The notes under the pieces: model-generated
The model's database searches: none
Told to the model about the DNA's origin: nothing
What the model saw: the letters and a program-made list of their open reading frames with translations, nothing else
Part shown: positions 47,088-54,353 of the stretch, piece by piece
Position numbering within the stretch: position 1 is the first letter of the stretch
Layout of the letters: every line of letters begins with the position of its first letter
Source: Candidatus Manganitrophaceae bacterium
GTDB taxonomy: Bacteria; Nitrospirota; Nitrospiria; SBBL01; Manganitrophaceae
Assembly (NCBI GenBank): GCA_016200325.1
Contig: JACQEZ010000019.1
Coordinates: 62,001-126,000, forward strand
DNA: 64,000 nt
Direction of reading: 5' to 3'
Program-made: the position numbers and the translations under genes

Positions 47088-49121
47088 TCAGGAAACCGGT
47101 CTCTGCGGGCCGAGGAAATTTCGAGCGGCGGCGAGCTGGCCTGGATTCCCAAGAAGGAGAAGCTTATCGCCGGCCCGGAGTTCTTCGCTCGGATCGGGAT
47201 TCGTCATCCGGTCGCCATTTCGCTCGATGACGATAATGCTGGCGCCCGTCCGGCTCCGGAGCCGAAGCTCGCTGATGAGCTGACCGGTGGCGGCCGATCG
47301 ATCGTCAATGAACACCGTCTCCAGCACGACCTCTTTTAGATTCGCCGGCAGCGGGAGAGCGCGCCCTTCGGAAAAGGGAAGCGGCGACGGCTGCCACACT
47401 TCGTCCAGAGCGATCTGAGCGCGGTCGTGGATTCGGATGAGCACCCGCCAGAGCAACCCGGAAACCGCCGCAATCAAGATCAACGAGACAAACAAAATCG
47501 GCCAGGGAGGGAGAAAGGTCAGGCTGATCAGAAAAATCCAAACCGCCATTAGGACCGTTCCGGCGACTAAAATACTGTTGGAGATCACCGTTCGGATCGC
47601 CGGCGCCCGGACACCGGCCCCGCTTTGCCGAACACTGATTTCAGAGAGGAGAAAACCGAACGATTGAAGCTTCCGAAACGTGGCAAGAAGCGGCACCAGC
47701 GTCACCAGAACGGTCACCCACCAGACCAGCGCTTTCGGTCCGCCGACCGATGCGGGAAGCCATGGCGCATCGATCCCTTTTGCCATATAGGCCGCCACCG
47801 TGAAAGCGGCGGTAATCAATACCATATTCAGCCCGATCTGCCATGCCAGCCGCCGGGCCAAGCGGTTCGCCTGACTCTGTCTTCCGCTGCTCTTCAATCG
47901 CCTGATCCAATCGGTATAGAGGTTCAGCCAGACAACCAGCGTCCGCGGCGCCCTTTGATCAAACCGCTGCACCAGACGGTCGGCGAGGCCAATCAGAAAG
48001 GGGGTCAGCAGCGTGGTCACCGCCGAGACGGTCACCGCAATCGGATAGAGAAACGGAGCGGTGACATCCAGGTTGATCCCAAGCGAGGCGATGATGAAAG
48101 AGAACTCTCCGATCTGCGCCAATCCCATCCCGACCCGGAGGGAGGTCCGAAGGTCGTTTCCGGCAATTAAGGTCCCGAGGCTGCAGGTGACGACCTTTCC
48201 GATCACCACCACCAGCGTAATCACCACGATCGGTATCGTATATTTCACGAGAAGCGCCGGATCGATCTGCATTCCGATGGCGACAAAAAAGACGGCGCTG
48301 AACATGTCCCGCACCGGCGCGACGAGATGCTCGATCTTCCCGATCTCGCGCGCCTCCGCGATGATGGCGCCGATCAAGAAAGCCCCCAGCGCGATGCTGT
48401 AGCCGAACCGGGCCGCCAACAGCGAGAACCCGAAGCAGAGCGCCAGCACCGTCACAAGGAGCATCTCGTCGCTCTTGTATCGGCCGACATAGCGAAGCAG
48501 CCGCGGCACCGCCAGCAGGCCGAAGACGAGGACGGCGACCAGAAAAATCCCAAGCCGTCCGGCCGTGATCACCGCCTCTTCGAGCTGTAAGGAGCCGGTC
48601 ATGGCGACGGTCGAGAGGAGCGCGATAATCAAAATGGCCAAAACATCTTCGACGATCAAAATCCCGAAGATCATCTGGGCAAACGGCTCTTTCGTTTTCC
48701 CCAGCTCCTCCAGCGCTTTCACGATAATGGTCGTCGAAGAGATCGAGAGGATCGCTCCGAGGAAAAGGCTATCCATGACGCTCCAGCCGAAGAGCTGTCC
48801 GGTCTCATAACCGATCCAGACCATGAAGACGATCTCGAGCGTCGCGGCCAGCAGCGCCGCGGCCCCGACCTCTTTCAGCTTGCGGAGGTTGAAATCGAGC
48901 CCCAATGCGAACATCAGAAAAATGATCCCCAACTGCGCCAGCGTTTCAATCGAACCCTCATCACTGATGAGCGGAGAAGGAGGGGTATGCGGGCCGATAA
49001 TCAAGCCGGCAAGGATATAACCGAGGACCACCGGGAGATGAAATCGATGGAAGAAAATGGTCACCCCCCCCGAAACGATCATGACCACGGCGAGGTCTTG
49101 GAGAAGAAGGGTATCGTGCAT
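47088..49121 (-). CDS. Kef/CPA2-type cation:proton antiporter with RCK-C domain
   Basis: 677 residues. The N-terminal ten or more helices form the Na+/H+-exchanger fold (HLPVVLGYILAGLIIGP, QLGIIFLMFALGLDF, SSTTIIVKALEELG, GMGLAQIGEFSFIIASLG). After an added membrane region (four to five further helices, about 415-560), the C-terminus is an RCK-C/TrkA-C domain (ELRLRSRTGASIIVI, GDKLLLLGNPGQL). No RCK-N/NAD-binding part is visible. It exports Na+ or K+ in exchange for protons. The ATG is preceded by GGAG. A promoter TTGAAA-N17-TAGGAT lies about 45 bp upstream. Confidence 0.82.
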   Translation of the reverse strand: MHDTLLLQDLAVVMIVSGGVTIFFHRFHLPVVLGYILAGLIIGPHTPPSPLISDEGSIETLAQLGIIFLMFALGLDFNLRKLKEVGAAALLAATLEIVFMVWIGYETGQLFGWSVMDSLFLGAILSISSTTIIVKALEELGKTKEPFAQMIFGILIVEDVLAILIIALLSTVAMTGSLQLEEAVITAGRLGIFLVAVLVFGLLAVPRLLRYVGRYKSDEMLLVTVLALCFGFSLLAARFGYSIALGAFLIGAIIAEAREIGKIEHLVAPVRDMFSAVFFVAIGMQIDPALLVKYTIPIVVITLVVVIGKVVTCSLGTLIAGNDLRTSLRVGMGLAQIGEFSFIIASLGINLDVTAPFLYPIAVTVSAVTTLLTPFLIGLADRLVQRFDQRAPRTLVVWLNLYTDWIRRLKSSGRQSQANRLARRLAWQIGLNMVLITAAFTVAAYMAKGIDAPWLPASVGGPKALVWWVTVLVTLVPLLATFRKLQSFGFLLSEISVRQSGAGVRAPAIRTVISNSILVAGTVLMAVWIFLISLTFLPPWPILFVSLILIAAVSGLLWRVLIRIHDRAQIALDEVWQPSPLPFSEGRALPLPANLKEVVLETVFIDDRSAATGQLISELRLRSRTGASIIVIERNGDRMTNPDPSEELRAGDKLLLLGNPGQLAAARNFLGPQRPVS

Positions 49122-49424
49122 GCGCTCCACATCCGAATTTAAAATGGCCAGCCTATCCTAACAAGGGGCTCTTGCTTTTTCAATCAGAGATGCCGCGGCG
49201 GGAGGGGAGCGCTCTCTTTCGAAACCATAACATTCTAAATCAAAGACCTGGGAATGGGCGCTGCTCTTGACCTGACGGCCTAAGGTCGTGGGATTTTACC
49301 CCACACTCTAAGTCAGGCAATTCCCCCAACCAACCCCACTTCTCCCCAGGCAGCGCGCTTTCTTTTTCATCTCGGTTCTGATAAAATCCGCTGCTGTTAA
49401 ACTGTCTCAAATATAAGGAGGAAA
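49122..49424. repeat. Gap with a degraded copy of the dispersed repeat
   Basis: The gap between the antiporter and the DUF3105 gene holds AAGGTCGTGGGATTTTACCC (about 49272-49300) followed by a diverged C-rich tail (to about 49350), aligning with the start of the repeat arms at 8424 and 8910 (minus). The remainder of the 303 bp shows nothing except the divergent promoter space. The copy is truncated after about 75 bp. Confidence 0.5.
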
Positions 49425-50003
49425 ATGAAGCAGACATCGATTGGGGTTCTCTTTCTCGCCCTTGTTTTGATCGCGAATGGAGCGCTTTGGGCCGCTCCGC
49501 CCGACCCGAAAGCGAAACCGCCGGCCAAAACCGAAAAGGCGCCGGAGAGCAAAGAGCCGGGGACCGCGGTGCCTTCGCTTGGAAACGATCATATCCAATC
49601 GATCGAGTCGCCTCATCCTCCCTATAACAGCAAGCCCCCCACGTCGGGTCCGCATGTCCCGTTTGTTGCGCGGTGGGGAATTTACGACCGGCAGATTCCG
49701 AATGAGCTCCAGGTCCACAATCTGGAAGATGGCGGGGTCATCATCCAATACGATTGCAAAAACTGTACAGAGATGGTTCAGAAAATTGAGACACTTGCCA
49801 AGGAATACCTTCAAAAGGCCCAGACGGAAGGGCAAAAAAGCCGTTACGGGCATCTCCTCGTCGGTCCCTACGCCGGACTCGACACGCCGATCGCACTGAC
49901 CGCTTGGGGAAAGATCGACAAGCTCAATGAGTTCGACGAAGCTAGAATTCGTCGTTTTATAGAGGCATACATCGGGATTGACCACCATCCGAGTCACGAA
50001 TAA
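49425..50003 (+). CDS. Exported DUF3105 family protein
   Basis: 192 residues. The signal peptide MKQTSIGVLFLALVLIANGALWA is followed by a lysine/proline-rich linker. The DUF3105 core has HPPYNSKPPTSGPHVP and VHNLEDGGVIIQYDCKNC (core NLEDGGVIIQYDC), with a CxxC pair (DCKNCTE). AAGGAGGAAA is an excellent ribosome site. The 3' end overlaps the start of lnt. Function unknown; an extracytoplasmic location is likely. Confidence 0.85.
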   Translation: MKQTSIGVLFLALVLIANGALWAAPPDPKAKPPAKTEKAPESKEPGTAVPSLGNDHIQSIESPHPPYNSKPPTSGPHVPFVARWGIYDRQIPNELQVHNLEDGGVIIQYDCKNCTEMVQKIETLAKEYLQKAQTEGQKSRYGHLLVGPYAGLDTPIALTAWGKIDKLNEFDEARIRRFIEAYIGIDHHPSHE

Positions 50004-51576
50004 AGCCGCTATATTCGAGGTGGCCCCATCGGCCGCCCGAGGATGGCGTTTCCCTGTCGTTCCATTGACTCTTGCAGCCCTCTCCGGCTTACTCCTCTGT
50101 CTGAGCTTCCCAAGATGGGAGCTCTACCCGCTCGCCTGGTTTGCGTTGGTTCCCCTTTTCTACGCCTTGGAGGGAACCTCTCCGAAACGGGCTTTTTTGA
50201 TCGGCTGGATGGCAGGGCTCGTTTACTTCGCCGGGACCCTCTCTTGGGTGACGATCAGCATGAGCCAATATGGAAAAATCCCCGGACCGATCAGCTATGC
50301 CTTGATGCTCCTGTTGGTATCCTATCTGGCGGTCTATGTCGGCCTCTTCGCGGCGGGAGCACGACTCGCCTTTCGACGACACGCCGCGGCCCTTCTCCTC
50401 ATTCCTTGTCTTTGGACGGCGCTGGAGCTGGTACGAGGACATCTTCTCACCGGCTTTCCCTGGTCGGCGCTCGCCTACTCGCAGTATCGTTTTCTCCCCG
50501 CGATCCAGATTGCAGACCTCGCCGGCATTTATGGGGTCGGCTTCGTTATTATATTGATCAATGTGGCCCTTTATCAAATGATCCGCGACGGCCTCCGGCG
50601 GCGCTGGCGGGAGGGACTCGTCACGGCGGGACTCCTGCTTCTGGTCTTCGGCTATGGATGGCTGCGGCTCTCTCAGCCGATGGGAGAGCCCCGGGGGATT
50701 CCGGTCTCCGTCGTTCAGGGGAACATCGATCAGGACCAAAAATGGGACGTGCGGGTGCGCAATGAGACGATCGAGAAATATAAACGGCTCTCCCTCTCCC
50801 CCATCGTGAAAGGAGAGACCCGGCCGGCCTTGGTCGTCTGGCCCGAATCGGCCGCCCCGTTCTTTTTCCAGACCGAGCCGGTTTATCGAGAGGAGCTCCT
50901 TCATCTCGCCGGCGAGGGGCGCTTCTATCTTCTGTTCGGCAGCCCGGCCTTCGAGCCGGCCCCGTCCGGACAGCTGCTCCTCCTCAACAGCGCCTATCTT
51001 CTCTCACCGGCCGCCCAGGTGGTCTCCCGTTACGACAAGATGCATCTGGTTCCCTTCGGGGAGTATATTCCCCTCTCCTCGATTCTCTTTTTTGTAAATA
51101 AAATGGTCGAGGGGATCGGCGAATTCATCCCCGGCCGCGACGCCACAGTGATGGAGGCCGACGGCGCCCGGATCGGGACGGTGATCTGCTTCGAGGTGAT
51201 CTTCCCCGAGGTGGTCCGCCGCTTCGCCCAAAACGGCGCGACGGTGATGACCACGATTACGAACGACGCCTGGTTCGGCGACTCGGCGGCCCCTTACCAG
51301 CACTTTTCAATGGTCGTATTTCGGGCGATTGAGAACCGGGTTCCGTTCGCCCGCGCCGCCAACACCGGGATCTCCGGTTTTTACGACGCGAAGGGGCACA
51401 TCCTTCAACAGAGTCCCCTCTTTGCGGAGGCAACCCTGACCGAGACGCTTCATCCCGGTATTCGTCGGACGTTCTACACCGATTACGGCGATCTCTTCGC
51501 CTTCGGTTGTGTTATAATCGCCGTCGGATTCACCCTGATTTCTTTCCGCGAAAGGAGAAAAACCGATGCTGATTGA
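49978..51576 (+). CDS. lnt: Apolipoprotein N-acyltransferase
   Basis: 532 residues from a TTG start overlapping the DUF3105 gene; a GTG at about 50020 is an alternative. About six N-terminal membrane helices are followed by the nitrilase-like domain with catalytic Glu in LVVWPESAAPF, Lys in YDKMHLVPFGEY and Cys in GTVICFEVIFPE. It transfers the third acyl chain to lipoproteins, consistent with the lipobox proteins in this window. The end overlaps prfB by 11 bp. Confidence 0.93.
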   Translation: MTTIRVTNKAAIFEVAPSAARGWRFPVVPLTLAALSGLLLCLSFPRWELYPLAWFALVPLFYALEGTSPKRAFLIGWMAGLVYFAGTLSWVTISMSQYGKIPGPISYALMLLLVSYLAVYVGLFAAGARLAFRRHAAALLLIPCLWTALELVRGHLLTGFPWSALAYSQYRFLPAIQIADLAGIYGVGFVIILINVALYQMIRDGLRRRWREGLVTAGLLLLVFGYGWLRLSQPMGEPRGIPVSVVQGNIDQDQKWDVRVRNETIEKYKRLSLSPIVKGETRPALVVWPESAAPFFFQTEPVYREELLHLAGEGRFYLLFGSPAFEPAPSGQLLLLNSAYLLSPAAQVVSRYDKMHLVPFGEYIPLSSILFFVNKMVEGIGEFIPGRDATVMEADGARIGTVICFEVIFPEVVRRFAQNGATVMTTITNDAWFGDSAAPYQHFSMVVFRAIENRVPFARAANTGISGFYDAKGHILQQSPLFAEATLTETLHPGIRRTFYTDYGDLFAFGCVIIAVGFTLISFRERRKTDAD

Positions 51577-52676
51577 CCTGCAACAGACCCTTGAAGCGAT
51601 CCGGCAAGAGATTAATCAGCTCCGGAGCCATCTTTGACCTCCCACACCTTCAAGATCAAATCGATCAACTCACCGCCGAATCAGTCGATCCGCTCTTTTG
51701 GAAAGAGCCTGCAAAAGCCCAAGCCCGTTTAACGCTCAAAACACGCGTTGAAAAGGAGCTGAAGCGCTGGAAGGAGATCGAGGGCCGGTTCGAAGAGACC
51801 GCGTTGATGGTTCAGCTGTCGAAGGAGGAGGCCGACCCCTCGCTCGAGAAAGAGATCGAGGCGAACTTACGCCAGCTCCGCTCCGAGATCGACCGGCTGA
51901 CGATCGAAACCCTCCTCTCGGGCGATAAAGACTTTAACAACGCCATCATGACGATCCATCCGGGCGCCGGGGGGACGGAGTCTCAAGATTGGGCGCAGAT
52001 GCTGACACGAATGTATATCCGCTGGGCCGAGCGGAAGGGGTATCAGGTCGAAACGCTCGATCTGCAGCCGGGAGAGGAGGCGGGAATCAAGAGTGTCACC
52101 TTCTCGGTGAAGGGGCCTTACGCCTACGGATATCTCAAGGCTGAAAGTGGTGTCCATCGGCTGGTTCGAATCTCTCCCTTCGACGCCAACAAGCGGCGCC
52201 ATACCTCCTTTGCCTCGGTCTTTGTCTCACCCGAGATTGAGGACGATCCCGATGTGGTTATCAACGAGAAAGATCTGCGGATCGATACCTACCGCGCCAG
52301 CAGCGCCGGAGGACAGCATGTCAACAAAACCTCTTCGGCCGTCCGGATTACCCATCTTCCGACGGGGACCGTCGTGCAATGCCAGAACGAGCGATCGCAG
52401 CTCCAGAATAAGGCGGTGGCCATGACCGTGCTTAAATCGCGTCTGTATGAGATGCAGCAGGCGGAGAAAGTGGAAGCGATGTCAAAAATTACGGGGGAGA
52501 AAAAAGAGATCGGATGGGGTCATCAGATCCGGTCTTACGTCTTCCAGCCTTATCAAATGGTCAAGGACCACCGGACCGGCACCGAGAAGGGGAACGTCAC
52601 AGCGGTGATGGACGGAGAGATCGATCCCTTTATCGAGGAGTATCTGAGACAGCAGAAGCGGCCTCACCGCTCTTGA
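51566..52676 (+). CDS. prfB: Peptide chain release factor 2 with programmed +1 frameshift
   Basis: The zero frame runs from the ATG at 51566 for 23 codons to an in-frame TGA (51635-51637) at CTT-TGA-C. A +1 shift on CTT leads to GAC CTC and the rest of RF2, about 369 residues in all. The RF2-specific tripeptide SPF is in RISPFDANKRRH and the peptidyl-hydrolysis motif GGQ is in SSAGGQHVNKTSS. The shift autoregulates RF2 by its own TGA decoding. AAAGGAG precedes the ATG. The 3' end overlaps a convergent response regulator gene by 47 bp. Confidence 0.95.
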
Positions 52677-53034
52677 AAAAGCGATCGAGGAGCGACTTGA
52701 CCTCTTGAATCGTAAAAGGCTTTTGAAGGTGGAGATTTCCCGCCCCTTTTAAAAAGGAGACGGTGTCGGGGTTGGCCACATCTCCGGTGACGAAAACAAT
52801 CCGCTTGGCCAACTCCGGAAACTGCTGCTTGATGGTGGAGTAAAACGCCTTCCCATCCATCAGCGGCATCTTCATATCCAGAAAGATGGCGTCATACGTC
52901 TGGTCCTTCAACTTGCCGGCCGCCTCTTGGCTGTCCAACGCCTGATCGACCTCATAGCCGATTTTCGAGAGGAGGTGTGTGAGCAGATCAAGAAGCAGTT
53001 GCTCATCGTCAATGATCAGGATCTTCTTGGCCAT
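52630..53034 (-). CDS. Single-domain response regulator
   Basis: 134 residues, a CheY-like receiver. The phosphoacceptor Asp53 is in YDAIFLDMKMPLMDGK, acidic pocket residues are in IIDDEQLLL, and T/S and Lys are in VFVTGD and LQKPFT. There is no output domain. The last 15 codons overlap the 3' end of prfB in the opposite direction, so the C-terminal tail is dictated by two genes. It is probably transcribed with the LuxR-type gene upstream. Confidence 0.87.
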   Translation of the reverse strand: MAKKILIIDDEQLLLDLLTHLLSKIGYEVDQALDSQEAAGKLKDQTYDAIFLDMKMPLMDGKAFYSTIKQQFPELAKRIVFVTGDVANPDTVSFLKGAGNLHLQKPFTIQEVKSLLDRFFKSGEAASAVSDTPR

Positions 53035-53071
53035 ACCCTATTTCCGCATTTCCGCGACAGGGTGATCTCCG

Positions 53072-53293
53072 CTACAGCTCTTTGTCCAGTTTGACCAATC
53101 CCTTTTGAATCGCATATCGGATCAGTTCGGCCAAATTGCGAAGCGCCAATTTATTCATAATATTGGCCCGGTGGGTCTCGACGGTCTTGATGCTAATCCC
53201 TAGCGTTTCTGCCACTTCCCTGTTTTTGTAACCATCTGCCACAAGGCGCACGATTTCGGTCTCACGCTTGGTTAAAGATCTCTTCTCAGGCAT
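53072..53293 (-). CDS. Stand-alone LuxR-type helix-turn-helix protein
   Basis: 73 residues, a GerE/LuxR DNA-binding domain with LTKRETEIVRLVADGYKNREVAETLGISIKTVETHRANIM (core YKNREVAETLGIS and TVETHRANI). There is no receiver domain. It is nearly identical in pattern to the C-terminal domain of the NarL-type regulator at 53679-54353 and may be a truncated paralogue or an independent regulator. GAGGAAGAG precedes the ATG. Confidence 0.82.
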   Translation of the reverse strand: MPEKRSLTKRETEIVRLVADGYKNREVAETLGISIKTVETHRANIMNKLALRNLAELIRYAIQKGLVKLDKEL

Positions 53294-53678
53294 CTCTTCC
53301 TCTTCTACCTATAGCTTATCAGTTCAACATGAGTGAGGCAACAATCCGAGGGGGGACACACTTGGAAACCGAAGGGGCGGAAGTGAATCGGCGACGATCC
53401 TTGTTTGCGTCCGCAATGATTCGATCACATCTGGTTCGCTCAGGATGATCTTCCGTCTTCTGCAACAAACGCCACCTCGGGTATAAAACGGACGACCTTC
53501 TTTCCGGACCGGATTTAAAAAAGGACTGCCCTGAATTCGATAATGGGATATTCCGATAAAGGGCAAAACAGCTAATATTTATAACTGATTGCGTCCGCTT
53601 TGTAAATCGGGGGGTTCCCTGACACGCAGTTGATGAGGGGATTCTTAGGGGGGTGCGGCCTCGGAGGGGAGCGATGCG
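53294..53678. other. 385-bp gap without recognised features
   Basis: The gap between two LuxR-domain genes contains one small open frame on the minus strand (53324-53566) with no family signature and no ribosome site. I found no hairpin terminator or clear promoter. The sequence is plain and AT-richer than its neighbours between 53560 and 53620. Confidence 0.4.
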
Positions 53679-54353
53679 TTACGATTCGGCCGACGGGGCG
53701 ATCCCGACCCATCCTTTTTGGATGGCATACCGGATCAGACCGGCGGCATTGTGGATGTTCAGTTTTTGCATGATGTGCGATCGGTGGGTCTCAATCGTCT
53801 TGGAGCTGAGAGAGAGGCGGCCGGCGATGCTTTTGCTGGTGTGGCCCTCCGCAATCAGGCGGAGCACTTCCCGCTCACGGGTGGTCAATGACTGCGATTT
53901 CACGGCGGTCTGGGCCCTGACCCCTCGGCCGGTGACGTAGCTTTCGATAATCGACTTGGAGACCGGCGGGCTCAGATACGATTCTCCCCGATCGACGGCG
54001 CGGATGGCGGTCACCAGCTCCTCGATCGGAGAGCCCTTGAGAAGATAGCCCGACGCCCCCGACTGGAGGATCTGAAAGATATATTCCTTCTCAGCATGAA
54101 CGGTCAGGATCACGATCTTGATCGCCGGATATTTTTTCTTGATTTTCCGGGTCGCCTCCAAACCGCTGAACCCCGGCATGCTGATATCCATGATGACGAG
54201 CTCGGGGGCGAGCCGCTCGGCCGCCGCCACCGTCTCATCTCCATCCTGCGACTCCCCCACCACTTCCAAATCGGGATAGCCTTCCAGCAATCTCCGCATC
54301 CCTTGGCGAACGATGGTATGATCATCGGCGATCAAGATCTTTATCCGTCTCAT
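53679..54353 (-). CDS. NarL/FixJ-type response regulator
   Basis: 224 residues. Receiver with phosphoacceptor Asp in LVIMDISMPGFSGLE, and a C-terminal LuxR-type helix-turn-helix (LTTREREVLRLIAEGHTSKSIAGRLSLS, core HTSKSIAGRLS and ETHRSHIM). Its ATG overlaps the histidine kinase stop by one base (TGATG), so the two are a classic NarXL-like pair. Confidence 0.92.
   Translation of the reverse strand: MRRIKILIADDHTIVRQGMRRLLEGYPDLEVVGESQDGDETVAAAERLAPELVIMDISMPGFSGLEATRKIKKKYPAIKIVILTVHAEKEYIFQILQSGASGYLLKGSPIEELVTAIRAVDRGESYLSPPVSKSIIESYVTGRGVRAQTAVKSQSLTTREREVLRLIAEGHTSKSIAGRLSLSSKTIETHRSHIMQKLNIHNAAGLIRYAIQKGWVGIAPSAES

Noticed and set aside
49122-49424. Divergent promoter pair between the antiporter and the DUF3105 gene
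   Set aside because: The plus-strand -35/-10 were too weak to call; only the antiporter promoter is described in its entry.
52163-52172. GGTTCGAATC, resembling a tRNA T-arm
   Set aside because: Lies inside the RF2 coding sequence and no cloverleaf surrounds it.
53324-53566. Open frame of 80 codons in the gap between two LuxR-domain genes
   Set aside because: No ribosome-binding sequence, no family signature, odd composition; probably chance.
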